64,000 bases of DNA from Glacieibacterium sp965200405 (lineage in GTDB: Bacteria > Pseudomonadota > Alphaproteobacteria > Sphingomonadales > Sphingomonadaceae): positions 1,302,001 to 1,366,000 of the forward strand of contig NZ_OZ241356.1 in assembly GCF_965200405.1 (NCBI RefSeq), given 5' to 3'. Positions within the stretch are counted from its first letter, which is position 1. Each line of letters starts with the position of its first letter. Position numbers and translations under genes: made by a program. Under the pieces are notes generated by a model, which saw only the letters and a list, made by a program, of their open reading frames with translations, was not told the origin of the DNA and did no database searches. Below, in pieces: positions 43,819 through 52,861 of the stretch.

Positions 43819-44409
43819 GTGTCGCAGACGCTCGACGATGCCGGGCTCGACCTGGTTTTCCGCCATGCCCGGACTCGCAACGGCTGGACCGACGCGCCGG
43901 TGTCCGACGCCGATATCCGCCGGCTGTACGACCTGGTCGCGCTGGCTCCGACCTCCGCCAATTCGTCGCCGGCGCGGTTCGTCTTTTGCAGCAGCACCGA
44001 GGCTCGCAGCCGGCTTGCGGCCTGTGCCAGCGGCACCAATGCCGCAAAGATCCTCGCCGCTCCTGTCACCGTCATCATCGGCATGGACATGGAGTTCCAC
44101 GAGCAGCTGCCGAAGTTGTTTCCTCACACCGACGCGCGGAGCTGGTTCGCCGGCAAGCCGGACGCGATCCTCGATGCGACGTTTCGCAACTCGTCGCTGC
44201 AAGGCGGCTATCTGATCCTTGCGGCGCGCGCGCTGGGCTTCGACGTCGGGCCGATGTCGGGCTTCGACAAGTCTCGTGTCGATGCCGAGTTCTGGGCCGG
44301 CACCGGGGTCGTCACCAACTTCCTGTGCTCGATCGGCGTCGGCAACGACGACGGCATGTTCCCCCGCAACCCGCGCCTCGCTTTCGAGGACGCTGCACAG
44401 ATATTGTGA
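43819..44409 (+). CDS. rutE: RutE-like malonic semialdehyde reductase (nitroreductase fold)
   Basis: The 196-residue flavoprotein is close to RutE/YdfG-replacing nitroreductases: 'GWTDAPVSDADIRRLYDLVALAPTSANSSPARFVF' (FMN-binding Arg/Ser pocket), 'NSSLQGGYLILAARALGFDVGPMSGF' and 'NFLCSIGVGNDD'. In E. coli RutE removes malonic semialdehyde during uracil breakdown. No other rut gene is nearby, so the substrate could differ. It starts with a GTG two bases after nfuA and ends 12 bases before tsaB. Confidence 0.85.
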   Translation: MSQTLDDAGLDLVFRHARTRNGWTDAPVSDADIRRLYDLVALAPTSANSSPARFVFCSSTEARSRLAACASGTNAAKILAAPVTVIIGMDMEFHEQLPKLFPHTDARSWFAGKPDAILDATFRNSSLQGGYLILAARALGFDVGPMSGFDKSRVDAEFWAGTGVVTNFLCSIGVGNDDGMFPRNPRLAFEDAAQIL

Positions 44410-44421
44410 TCGGCGGCTAGG

Positions 44422-45051
44422 ATGCTCCTGGTAATCGATACGGCACTCGCGGCCTTGTCGCTGGCCCTGCTCGACGATGACCGGGTCGTTGCCTCGCACC
44501 ATGCCGTGATCGGGCGCGGTCATGCCGAGGCACTGATGACCGAGGTTGCGGCGCTGATGACCCGCAGCGGCGTCGATCGACCCGACGAGATCGCCGTCGA
44601 TATCGGCCCGGGCAGCTTTACCGGCCTGCGCATCGGCATCGCGGCAGCACGGGCGCTCGGCCTTGCCTGGGACATACCGGTGCGCGGTTATTCTTCGCTC
44701 GCCCTGGTGGCCGCCCCGCATTTCGCCGCCGACAAGGGCTTGCAGCACCTGGCGGTCGTCGCCGAGGCGGGACGCGGACAGGTATTCGCCCAGGTCATCG
44801 GTCGCGATCTGGATGGGGTGACCGACGCCCGCGCCATGATGCCGGGCGAGGCCGCGCAGTGGTTCGATCCGGCACTTCCGGTTGCCGGCCCCGGCGCCGC
44901 GCAACTCGCGAAGCTGGGGCGGGTGATGCTCTCGGATGATTGGCCTGATGCACGACAGGCCAGCCTGCTGCCGCCCGCCGTCCGCGCCATGCCACCGGTG
45001 CCGATCTATGTCCGGCCACCGGACGCCGTGCCGCTGCCGACTGCCGCATGA
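44422..45051 (+). CDS. tsaB: tRNA threonylcarbamoyladenosine biosynthesis protein TsaB
   Basis: TsaB partners TsaD and TsaE in making t6A at position 37 of ANN-decoding tRNAs. The 209-residue product shows the ASKHA-type N-lobe: 'LLVIDTALAALSLALLDDDRV', 'IGRGHAEALMTEVAALM', the signature 'VDIGPGSFTGLRIGIAAARALGLA' and 'YSSLALVA'. The C-lobe is short, as is typical. It overlaps rimI by four bases. Confidence 0.94.
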   Translation: MLLVIDTALAALSLALLDDDRVVASHHAVIGRGHAEALMTEVAALMTRSGVDRPDEIAVDIGPGSFTGLRIGIAAARALGLAWDIPVRGYSSLALVAAPHFAADKGLQHLAVVAEAGRGQVFAQVIGRDLDGVTDARAMMPGEAAQWFDPALPVAGPGAAQLAKLGRVMLSDDWPDARQASLLPPAVRAMPPVPIYVRPPDAVPLPTAA

Positions 45052-45521
45052 CCGTCCGGGTCGTCGCCGCCAACGCCGCGTCGGTGCCCGATATGCTGGT
45101 CGTCATGGCGGATGCCTTCGACCCGCGCTTCGGCGAGGCCTGGTCGGGCGCGCAGCTGACCGGGACGATGATCCAGGCCGGAAGCTGGACGCGATTGGCG
45201 ATCGACGACGATCTGGTCGTCGGTTTCACCCTGTGCCGCCGGATCGTCGATGAAACGGAACTCCTGCTGGTCGGTGTCCGCCGCGACTGGCGGGGGCGGG
45301 GCATCGGCAGCATCTTGATGGCGACGGCAGCAACCGAAGCAACGGGCTTCGGCGCGCGCAGCATGTTCCTCGAGATGCGGGACGGCAACGCTGCGGCGGC
45401 GCAGCTCTACCACAATCAAGGCTTTGTCGAAGTGGGACGCCGACGCGACTATTATCGCGGAGTCGACGGGCAGCGCTTTGATGCCATCACATTCCGTCGG
45501 AATTTAGACGTCGCCAGCTAG
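45048..45521 (+). CDS. rimI: Ribosomal-protein-alanine N-acetyltransferase RimI
   Basis: The 157-residue GNAT protein has the acetyl-CoA loop 'VRRDWRGRGIGSILMATAATEA' (Q/R-X-X-G-X-G/A pattern), 'MFLEMRDGNAAAAQLYHNQGFVEVGRRRDYY' with the conserved Asn and Tyr, and an N-terminal 'MADAFDPRFGEAWSGAQL' typical of RimI. E. coli RimI acetylates the N-terminus of S18. Its overlap with tsaB is a widely conserved pairing. Confidence 0.92.
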   Translation: MTVRVVAANAASVPDMLVVMADAFDPRFGEAWSGAQLTGTMIQAGSWTRLAIDDDLVVGFTLCRRIVDETELLLVGVRRDWRGRGIGSILMATAATEATGFGARSMFLEMRDGNAAAAQLYHNQGFVEVGRRRDYYRGVDGQRFDAITFRRNLDVAS

Positions 45522-45641
45522 AGGCTATGTACGATTGAATAGAATGTGTTAAGTTCGGTATTAGACTTGTATTACTGCAGCAGCCTGTGCATATCGCCCG
45601 CACTATTTTTCGGACGTGTGCATTAAGCTGAAGGGTCGTTC
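45522..45641. promoter_or_regulatory. AT-rich upstream region of the mucR gene
   Basis: This 120-base gap is clearly poorer in GC than its surroundings and contains several TpA steps and T-runs. MucR/Ros proteins bind AT-rich DNA with TpA steps and repress their own genes. A weak promoter can be proposed (TTGTAT, 17 bases, CATATC, at about 45566-45594). Both points are inference from composition. Confidence 0.4.
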
Positions 45642-46070
45642 ATGGTTGACGCTGCCGCACACAATGAACTTTTGTCTTTGACGGTCGATATTGTGTCGTC
45701 GCATGTCGCCAATAACACAGTCCCGACCTCAGACCTACCAAACGTTATAGAAAACGTCTACTCGGCGCTGGCTCGTCTCGGCGGCGAAACAACGTCTGTC
45801 GAGGCGAAGCAAGAGCCTGCGGTCTCAGTAAGGTCGTCGATCAAGCCGGATTTCATCGTCTGTCTCGAAGACGGCAAGAAGTTGAAGATGCTCAAGCGCC
45901 ATTTAATGACGCACTATAACCTGACACCCGAGGCGTATCGGGCCAAGTGGAACCTGCCGGCAGACTATCCGATGGTTGCGCCGAGCTATGCACAGCAGCG
46001 CCGGACCTTGGCCAAGAAGATCGGTTTGGGCACCAAGCGTCCGGGTATGGACGGCAGCACCAAGGCTTAG
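45642..46070 (+). CDS. mucR: MucR/Ros-family transcriptional regulator
   Basis: The 142-residue protein has the MucR layout: N-terminal oligomerisation part ('LLSLTVDIVSSHVANNTV') and a prokaryotic zinc-finger-like domain 'VCLEDGKKLKMLKRHLMTHYNLTPEAYRAKW' followed by 'YPMVAPSYAQQRRTLAKKIGLG'. Only one Cys is present in the first half of the finger; Asp occupies the position of the second ligand, as in several family members. MucR proteins act as H-NS-like global regulators of exopolysaccharide, motility and virulence genes. Its stop overlaps that of the convergent reductase gene. Confidence 0.93.
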   Translation: MVDAAAHNELLSLTVDIVSSHVANNTVPTSDLPNVIENVYSALARLGGETTSVEAKQEPAVSVRSSIKPDFIVCLEDGKKLKMLKRHLMTHYNLTPEAYRAKWNLPADYPMVAPSYAQQRRTLAKKIGLGTKRPGMDGSTKA

Positions 46071-47329
46071 GCCAGGTTTTGGGCTGACGCCTGCACCTCC
46101 GACACCAGCGCCTTGATGGAGGCGGTGGTATCGGCAAGGCGGGCCGGATCGACTTGGCGGCCGCTGGCGATCAGGGCCTTGCCACCCATGAAATCCGGGA
46201 TCGAGTTGACCGCTTCGACGGCGCGGACCTGGCCGCCGCGCAAATGGTACACGGCGAACTTCGCGACAGCCGGATCGCCGCGCACGACGATGGCGTCGGT
46301 GTCGAACGGCAGTCCGGCGATCTGCAGCTTCAAATCATATTGATCCGACCAGAACCACGGCAGCTCATGCGCCGGCTGCGGCAGGTCCAGGATGCTGTTG
46401 GCGGCGCGCCGGGCTTGCTCGATGGCGTTGGGCACACTCTCCAGGCGGTGGCGCCGGTCATCGTCGAGGGGAAGGGGACGTCGCGTCATGTCGCCGATCG
46501 CATAGATGTGGGGATCGTCGGTTCGTGCATTCTCGTCGACGACGACGCCATTGTCGCAAGCGATGCCCGCCGACAGCGCCAGCGCGTCGCAGGCCTGGCC
46601 GCCGATGCCGACAAGCACTGCATCGCAGTCGATACGCCGTCCGTCGCCCAGGATCACGGCATCGACATTGCCTTGTCGGCCCTCCAGCCGGACGACATCG
46701 GCGCCGGTGATGATCTCGACCCCGTGCGCGCGGTGATAGGCAGCGAAGAATTCGGCCAGCGGTGCGGCGGCGACGCGTGCGAGCAGGCGTGGCTCGCGCT
46801 CGATGATGACCGCCTCGGCACCGAGTAGTCGGGCCGAAGCCGCTGCCTCCAGGCCGACATAGCCGCCGCCGATAATCGCCAGCCGGTGACCCGGGGCCAT
46901 GTGGCGGCGCAGGGCATCCGCGTCGGCGATGTCGCGGAGGTGATGGACGCCGCCAAGCTCGCTGCCGGGTACCGCCAGCCGCCGTGCCGTCGACCCGGTC
47001 GCCAGGATCAGCACGTCGTAGGGCAGGCGGCGACCGTCATCGGTGACGACCAGGCGTTGGGTCGCATCGATCGTCGTCACCGTGCAGCCGGTGACCAGCT
47101 CGACATCGCGATCGGCGTAATAGGCGGCGGGGCGCAGCAACAGCGAGTCGACGGTGGCGACGCCCTTGAGATAGGCCTTGGAAAGCGGCGGGCGCTGATA
47201 GGGCAGGTGCGGCTCGGTCCCGATCACGACGATCGACCCGGCATGGCCGAACTGGCGAAGGAAAGCCGCCGCGGAACCCCCGGCGTGGCCGGCGCCGACG
47301 ATCACGATACGAGGCGAAGCGTGAGTCAT
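46067..47329 (-). CDS. FAD-dependent ferredoxin reductase (pyridine nucleotide-disulfide oxidoreductase family)
   Basis: The 420-residue protein transfers electrons from NAD(P)H to a ferredoxin, typically for a cytochrome P450 or dioxygenase. FAD motif: 'RIVIVGAGHAGGSAAAFLR'; NAD motif: 'RLAIIGGGYVGLEAAASARLLGAEAVIIE', with terminal Glu favouring NADH; second FAD motif: 'HIYAIGDMTR'. The reductase_C domain follows ('PWFWSDQYDLKLQIAG'). ATG 47329 is chosen over a TTG at 47350. No partner ferredoxin or oxygenase is adjacent. It is divergent from the SOS cassette. Confidence 0.9.
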   Translation of the reverse strand: MTHASPRIVIVGAGHAGGSAAAFLRQFGHAGSIVVIGTEPHLPYQRPPLSKAYLKGVATVDSLLLRPAAYYADRDVELVTGCTVTTIDATQRLVVTDDGRRLPYDVLILATGSTARRLAVPGSELGGVHHLRDIADADALRRHMAPGHRLAIIGGGYVGLEAAASARLLGAEAVIIEREPRLLARVAAAPLAEFFAAYHRAHGVEIITGADVVRLEGRQGNVDAVILGDGRRIDCDAVLVGIGGQACDALALSAGIACDNGVVVDENARTDDPHIYAIGDMTRRPLPLDDDRRHRLESVPNAIEQARRAANSILDLPQPAHELPWFWSDQYDLKLQIAGLPFDTDAIVVRGDPAVAKFAVYHLRGGQVRAVEAVNSIPDFMGGKALIASGRQVDPARLADTTASIKALVSEVQASAQNLA

Positions 47330-47389
47330 GCGCCGGTGTAGCTCATGCAAATCGCTTTGTGCAGGCGGTTGACTCGGTACGAGTCTTTA

Positions 47390-47404
47390 GAACAAATATA
47401 GAAC
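47390..47404 (+). promoter_or_regulatory. LexA box (GAAC-N7-GAAC) of the imuA-imuB-dnaE2 cassette
   Basis: GAAC, seven bases (AAATATA), GAAC is an exact match to the alphaproteobacterial LexA site GTTC-N7-GTTC read on the other strand. It directly abuts the first possible imuA start codon, with a TTGACT -35-like element at 47369-47374, so LexA would cover the -10/start region. SOS control of this cassette is established in other alphaproteobacteria. Confidence 0.85.
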
Positions 47405-48043
47405 ATGCTTCCTGAGTCCAGTCCCGGTGCTTCATGCGACACATTTCCCGAACCAGCCCCGATGCTCGAGGAAGTGGCGGCGGCAATCAGCCTGAACCGG
47501 GCACCGGCACTGGCGTTCGCGCTGTCGCGGTGTCCGGTCGGTGCGCCGGTGATGTTCATCGTGCCGGCTACGACTTTGCGCGAAATGGCGCGGCCCAGCC
47601 TGTACGGCATGGCGGCTTATCCGCCGTTGCTGCTGGTGACGACCAGGACCGAGGCCGATGCCCTGTGGGCGATCGAGCAGGCCCTGCTGTCGGGGGCGCT
47701 CGGGGGGGTGATCGGCGCTGTCGACCGGGCGACGCTGACGCAATCCCGGCGGGTCGATTTCGCGGCGCGCGACGGCGGCACACCGGCCTTTTTGCTACGA
47801 ACCAGCGGCAGCGGCCTCAGTGCCGCCCGGCGGCGCTGGCGAATTTCGGCGATGCCCAGTGCGCGCAATCTAAACGATCAGGTGGCGCCGGGCCAATCGC
47901 GGCTGTTCGCCGAGTTGTGGCGGCGGCGGGACGGGTCGCCCGGTCATTGGCGGCTCGACTGCGATGACGCGACGGGTCGTTTCCTTGTGGCCGGTCGACT
48001 GGGCCCTGACGGTCTGGACGCGCCGGCACGGCAAGCCGCCTGA
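47405..48043 (+). CDS. imuA: SOS mutasome accessory protein ImuA
   Basis: ImuA is a RecA-like accessory protein that works with ImuB and DnaE2 in damage-induced mutagenesis. The 212-residue product (from ATG 47405) contains 'LSRCPVGAPVMFIVPATTLREMARPSLYGMAAYPPLLLVTTRTEADALWAIEQALLSGALGGVIGAV', the family's core, and a 'SAARRRWRIS' segment. The ATG sits directly against the LexA box, which would make the message almost leaderless; ATG 47462 is an alternative. It overlaps imuB by 80 bases, which supports translational coupling. Confidence 0.85.
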   Translation: MLPESSPGASCDTFPEPAPMLEEVAAAISLNRAPALAFALSRCPVGAPVMFIVPATTLREMARPSLYGMAAYPPLLLVTTRTEADALWAIEQALLSGALGGVIGAVDRATLTQSRRVDFAARDGGTPAFLLRTSGSGLSAARRRWRISAMPSARNLNDQVAPGQSRLFAELWRRRDGSPGHWRLDCDDATGRFLVAGRLGPDGLDAPARQAA

Positions 48044-49526
48044 TGCGCCGGCCTTCGCGCTGATCGCCAAGTCCGCGCATGGACTGGTGCTCGCCAGCGT
48101 CGATCCGGCAGCCCGGGCGCTGGGCCTGCGTCCCGGACAGCGCCACGCCGATGCGAACGCGATCGAGCCCGGCCTGGTCACCGCGCCCGCGCATCCCGAG
48201 GGCGACCGCGAGGCTTTGCTGCGGCTGGCGGAATGGTGCCGCCGCTGGACTCCGGACGTCGCGCTGGACTGGTGCGGCGAAGGGCTCAGCGGGCTGATGC
48301 TGGAGGTCAGCGGGTCCGCCCATCTTTTCGGGGGTGAGGCGCGGCTGCTCGACGACATGCGGTACCGCCTCGGCAGGTCCGGGATCGCGGTTCGTCTCGG
48401 GCTGGCGGATACGCCGGGTGCGGCCTGGGCGCTGGCGCGGTTTTCGGGGCGCGGCAAGACGATCGCCCCCCCGGGAACGGTGCGCGAGCAGGTTGCCGGG
48501 CTGAAGCTGGCGGCGCTCCGCGGCGATGCGGAAACGCTGGCGATGGCATCCAGCCTCGGGTTCAAGCGCGTCGGCGACCTGTATGCCATGCCGCGCAGCG
48601 GGTTGGCGCGGCGGTTTCACGGTGTCGACGGTCTCGGGCTGGTTCGACGGCTCGACCAGATGCTCGGGCTGGAGCCGGAGTTGCTCGAATTCCTGGCGGT
48701 TGCGCCGGACCACATGGCCCGCGCGGTGTTTGCCGAGCCGTTGACCGACACTCCAGGGGTCGAGGCGGCGTTGCCCGGCCTGATCGACGATCTGGCGGCG
48801 CAGCTTGCCGAGCATCAGCTTGGCGCGCTCGAACTGGCCCTGATGGCCTTCCGTACCGACGGCGAGGTTGCGCGGCTTGTCGTGCGCCTCGGCACGGCAT
48901 CGCGGCAACCGGTGTTCTGGCAGCGGCTGCTCGCCCAAAAGGGCATCGCCAACCTCGATCCCGGCTTCGGCATCGATGCCCTGCTGCTGTGTGCCGACCG
49001 GGTCGAGTCCCTGGCTGCCGCTCAGCCCGTGATGGATGGCGGGGAGGAACCGCGCGAGCCCCTGAACGAGCTGGTCGACAGGTTGTCGGCCCGTCTCGGC
49101 GACGAGGCCGTGTCGCGACCGCAGCCGCATGGCAGCTGGCTGCCGGAGCGGGCAGAGCAATGGTTGCCGGCCCAGACGACGCGTCACGTCGCGCCGCCCC
49201 GGCTTGGCCGCGAACGCCCGCTGCTGCTGCTCGATCCTGCCGAACCGGTCGAGGCGAGCCTGTTCGTGGTTCCCGAAGGTGCGCCCGAGCAGTTCCGCTG
49301 GCGCCGCGTGGTGCGCCGGGTGACGCGTGCCGAAGGGCCGGAACGCCTGTCCGCCGAATGGTGGCGCAACGCTGCCAAGCCACGGAGAACCCGCGATTAT
49401 TACCGTGTCGAGGACGACACCGGGGCGCGCTACTGGCTGTTCCGGGAGGGGCTTTATGGCTGGGAGGATGGCGACGCTTTCGACGGCCGCGCGCCGACAT
49501 GGTGGATGCACGGTCTGTTCGCATGA
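47964..49526 (+). CDS. imuB: Y-family polymerase-like protein ImuB
   Basis: ImuB is a catalytically dead Y-family homologue that links DnaE2 to the beta clamp. The 520-residue product starts 'RVVSLWPVDWALTVW', where active Y polymerases have an acidic pair, and continues with 'LDWCGEGLSGLMLEVSGSAHLFGGE', 'IAVRLGLADTPGAAWALARF' and a little-finger-like region. The C-terminus ('DYYRVEDDTGARYWLFREGLYG') is the typical ImuB tail. Loss of catalytic carboxylates agrees with a structural role. The stop overlaps the dnaE2 start. Confidence 0.93.
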   Translation: MTRRVVSLWPVDWALTVWTRRHGKPPDAPAFALIAKSAHGLVLASVDPAARALGLRPGQRHADANAIEPGLVTAPAHPEGDREALLRLAEWCRRWTPDVALDWCGEGLSGLMLEVSGSAHLFGGEARLLDDMRYRLGRSGIAVRLGLADTPGAAWALARFSGRGKTIAPPGTVREQVAGLKLAALRGDAETLAMASSLGFKRVGDLYAMPRSGLARRFHGVDGLGLVRRLDQMLGLEPELLEFLAVAPDHMARAVFAEPLTDTPGVEAALPGLIDDLAAQLAEHQLGALELALMAFRTDGEVARLVVRLGTASRQPVFWQRLLAQKGIANLDPGFGIDALLLCADRVESLAAAQPVMDGGEEPREPLNELVDRLSARLGDEAVSRPQPHGSWLPERAEQWLPAQTTRHVAPPRLGRERPLLLLDPAEPVEASLFVVPEGAPEQFRWRRVVRRVTRAEGPERLSAEWWRNAAKPRRTRDYYRVEDDTGARYWLFREGLYGWEDGDAFDGRAPTWWMHGLFA

Positions 49527-52500
49527 CCGGCTATGCCGAGCTTGGCGCGATGACCAATTTCAGCTTCCTGGAGGGCGCGTCGCACGCCTCGCAACTGGTC
49601 GAGCAGGCCAGGTCGCTGGGCCTGGAGGCCATCGGCATCGCGGACCGCAACACGCTGGCCGGGGTCGTTCGCGCCCATAAGGCCGCCCTGGAGCACGGGC
49701 TTCGCCTGCTGATCGGCTGCCGGCTGGAGTTCGTCGACGGTACCGAGCTGATCGTCTTTCCCCGCGACCGCGCCGCCTATGGCCGCCTGTGCCGGCTGTT
49801 GTCGCTGGGCAAGTCCGAGATCGTCCCCGACGATCGCAAGCTGCTGCGGCTGGTGTCGCCGCCGCCGCCGCGGATCGCCAAGGGCACGACGACGATCACC
49901 TTCGACCAGGCCCGCGCACTTGGGACGGGCCTGATCGCGCTGATACCGGCGCCGAACCAGGTCGATGCCGAGTTTGCAGCCCGTGTCGCGGAGTGGGGGC
50001 GGAGCTGGCCCGACGACATCTATCTCGCCGCCGCGCCGCTGTGGCAGGGCGACGATCATAACCGGCTGTCGCGCCTCGCCAGGGTCGCGGTGCAGGCCCG
50101 GGTGCCGATGGTCGCGGTCAACGCCGTGCGCTACCACCACCCCGACCAGCGCATGCTGCAGGACGTTCTGACCTGCGTCCGCCACGGCACCACCATCGAC
50201 ACTGCCGGGCACCTGCTCGAAGCGAACGCCGAGCGCTATCTGAAGCCACCGGAGGAGATGGCGCGGCTGTTCAAGGGGCATGAGGCGGCGCTGGCGGCGA
50301 CCCTCGACATCGTCGCGGCCTGCACCTTCTCGCTTGCCGAACTGCGCTACGAATATCCCGACGAGCCGGTGCCGCCGGGCATGACGCCGGGCCGCTACCT
50401 GATCCAGCTGATCTTCAAGGGGGTCCGCTACCATTGGCCCGAAGGCCTGCCGCACGATGTCCGCAAGACGCTGCGCAAGGAACTGCACATGATCCGCGAG
50501 CTGGATTATGCGCCCTATTTCATCACCGTCCACGACATCGTCGCCTGGGCGCGCGAGCAACCCGAACCGATCCTGTGCCAGGGGCGAGGCTCGGCGGCGA
50601 ATTCGATCGTCTGCTATTGCCTGCACATTACCGCGGTCGATCCGTCGCAGCAGGACGTGCTGATGGAGCGCTTCATCTCCGAGGACCGCAGCGAGCCGCC
50701 CGACATTGACGTGGATTTCGAGCACGAGCGGCGTGAGGAGGTGATGCAATATGTCTATCGCCGCTATGGCCGCGACCGCGCCGCCATCGTCGCCACCGTC
50801 ATCCATTACCGCCCGCGATCGGCGATGCGCGACGTCGGCAAGGTGCTGGGCCTGACCGAGGACGTCACGGCTCGACTCGCGAGCACGATCTGGGGGTCCT
50901 TCGGCCGCGAGATCGAGGACAAGCACATCGACCGGACCGGGATCAGCCGCGAGAACCCACGTGTCGCGCTGGCGATCAAGCTGGCGCGGCAACTGCTGAA
51001 TTATCCAAGGCATTTGTCGCAGCATGTCGGGGGCTTCGTGCTGACCAAGGGGCCGCTGATCGACACGGTGCCGGTCGGCAATGGCGCGATGGCGGACCGG
51101 ACGTTCATCGAATGGGACAAGGACGACATCGACACGCTGGGGATGATGAAGATCGACGTGCTGGCGCTGGGGATGTTGTCGGCGTTGCGGCGTGGGCTGG
51201 ACATGGTGCGCGACGAGTATGGAGTGGCCGGCAAGGGCGGCAAGCGACTAACGCTGACGGAGTTGCCGCGAGCCCGAAAACGGGTCTACGACATGCTGCA
51301 AAAGGCTGATTCACTTGGGGTTTTCCAGGTCGAGAGCCGGGCGCAGATGGCGATGTTGCCGCGGTTGAAGCCGGCGGAATTCTACGACCTGGTGGTGCAG
51401 GTGGCGATCGTGCGGCCGGGGCCGATCCAGGGCGACATGGTGCATCCCTATCTGCGCAACCGGGTGGCGAAGCGGCAGGCGGAGCAGCAGGGCAAGCCGT
51501 TCCGGATCGCTTTTCCCAGCCCGGGTCCGGAGCATGGCCCGCCCAACGAGCTGGAGAAGATCCTGGGGCGGACGCTCGGCGTGCCGCTGTTCCAGGAGCA
51601 GGCGATGCGGCTGGCGATGGTCGCGGCCAAGTTTACCGGCGGCGAGGCCAACCGCCTGCGCCAGGCGATGGCGACCTTTCGCAGCCAGGGCGATATCGGG
51701 CTGCTGGAGCGGCGGATGATCGACGGCATGGTGGCACGCGGCTATCCGATCGAGTTCGCCGAGAATTGCTTCGGTCAAATCAAGGGCTTCGGCGAGTACG
51801 GCTTCCCCGAAAGCCACGCCGCGTCGTTCGCCAATCTGGTCTATGCCTCGGCGTGGATGAAGTGCGACTGGCCCGACGTGTTCGCTGCCGCCCTGCTCAA
51901 CAGCCAGCCGATGGGCTTTTACGCGCCCGCCCAGATCGTTCGCGACGCCCGCGAACATGGCATCGAGGTGCGGCCGATCGATGTCGCCGACAGCCATTGG
52001 GACTGCACGCTGGAGCGGCGCGGCCAGCGTCGGCGGCGGGCGCTGCGGCTGGGCATCAGGCTGATCAGCGGCTTCCGTCGAACCTGGGCGGAGGAGATCG
52101 TCGCGGCGCGTGCCGACGGGCCATTCGCCTCGTTCGACGATCTGCGGCGGCGTGCCAGGCTGCCGCAACAGGCGCTCGACAAGCTGGCGGGGGCGGATGC
52201 GCTGGGCTCGCTGGAGCTGTCGCGGCGGCAGGCGATGTGGTCGGCGATCGGCTCGCCCAAGGCGGCTGCGGCACCGCTGTTCGACTATGCCGGGCTGGAC
52301 GAGAGCGACGGCGCGCCGCCCGCCGCACTGCCGCGCCTGTCGGATGCCGAGGAGGTCGTCGGCGATTACCGCGCCATCCGCCTGTCGTTGAAGGGGCATC
52401 CGCTGGAGTTCATGCGCGACCGGCTGACTGCGGCGGGTGTGATCCCGGCACGAGCACTGGCGACGGTGCGCGACGGCCGCGGCGTCAGCGTCGCGGGAGT

Positions 52501-52840
52501 AGTGCTGGTCCGCCAGCGGCCGGGGACGGCCAAGGGCGTCGTCTTCCTGACCATCGAGGACGAGACCGGCGTCACCAATGTCGTCGTCTGGCAATCGATC
52601 TTCGAGGCGCAGCGGGCAACCGCGATGGGCGCGCGGATGCTGGTCGTGCATGGGCGGGTGCAGCGCAGCAGCGTCGCGGACGGCAGCGTGACGCATCTGG
52701 TGGCGACCCGGCTCGACGACTGGACCCCGGCCCTGGGCGACCTTGAAATGCGCAGTAACGACGAGGTGGGGATGTCTGTGCATCGCTCGCGGCATCCGCG
52801 CGACGTGAAGATCATGCCGGGGTCGCGGGATTTCCACTAA
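49523..52840 (+). CDS. dnaE2: Error-prone DNA polymerase DnaE2 (ImuC)
   Basis: This 1105-residue C-family polymerase performs mutagenic translesion synthesis. It has the PHP domain ('YAELGAMTNFSFLEGASHASQLVEQA'), the polymerase palm with catalytic 'PPDIDVDFEHERREEVMQ', the fingers region 'QHVGGFVLTKGPLIDTVPV', helix-hairpin-helix ('FGQIKGFGEYGFPESHAASFANLVY'), and a C-terminal OB domain ('GVSVAGVVLVRQRPGTAKGVVFLTIEDETG'). The tail 'SRHPRDVKIMPGSRDFH' is characteristic of DnaE2. ATG 49523 lies in the imuB stop; a longer frame from 48989 is the imuB shadow. Confidence 0.96.
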   Translation: MTGYAELGAMTNFSFLEGASHASQLVEQARSLGLEAIGIADRNTLAGVVRAHKAALEHGLRLLIGCRLEFVDGTELIVFPRDRAAYGRLCRLLSLGKSEIVPDDRKLLRLVSPPPPRIAKGTTTITFDQARALGTGLIALIPAPNQVDAEFAARVAEWGRSWPDDIYLAAAPLWQGDDHNRLSRLARVAVQARVPMVAVNAVRYHHPDQRMLQDVLTCVRHGTTIDTAGHLLEANAERYLKPPEEMARLFKGHEAALAATLDIVAACTFSLAELRYEYPDEPVPPGMTPGRYLIQLIFKGVRYHWPEGLPHDVRKTLRKELHMIRELDYAPYFITVHDIVAWAREQPEPILCQGRGSAANSIVCYCLHITAVDPSQQDVLMERFISEDRSEPPDIDVDFEHERREEVMQYVYRRYGRDRAAIVATVIHYRPRSAMRDVGKVLGLTEDVTARLASTIWGSFGREIEDKHIDRTGISRENPRVALAIKLARQLLNYPRHLSQHVGGFVLTKGPLIDTVPVGNGAMADRTFIEWDKDDIDTLGMMKIDVLALGMLSALRRGLDMVRDEYGVAGKGGKRLTLTELPRARKRVYDMLQKADSLGVFQVESRAQMAMLPRLKPAEFYDLVVQVAIVRPGPIQGDMVHPYLRNRVAKRQAEQQGKPFRIAFPSPGPEHGPPNELEKILGRTLGVPLFQEQAMRLAMVAAKFTGGEANRLRQAMATFRSQGDIGLLERRMIDGMVARGYPIEFAENCFGQIKGFGEYGFPESHAASFANLVYASAWMKCDWPDVFAAALLNSQPMGFYAPAQIVRDAREHGIEVRPIDVADSHWDCTLERRGQRRRRALRLGIRLISGFRRTWAEEIVAARADGPFASFDDLRRRARLPQQALDKLAGADALGSLELSRRQAMWSAIGSPKAAAAPLFDYAGLDESDGAPPAALPRLSDAEEVVGDYRAIRLSLKGHPLEFMRDRLTAAGVIPARALATVRDGRGVSVAGVVLVRQRPGTAKGVVFLTIEDETGVTNVVVWQSIFEAQRATAMGARMLVVHGRVQRSSVADGSVTHLVATRLDDWTPALGDLEMRSNDEVGMSVHRSRHPRDVKIMPGSRDFH

Positions 52841-52861
52841 AAGGGACGCCGACTTCCGCTT

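Noticed and set aside
45549..45564. TTAA-N7-ATTA upstream of mucR as a CtrA site
   Set aside because: The second half does not match TTAA, and single TTAA half sites are expected by chance in an AT-rich gap.
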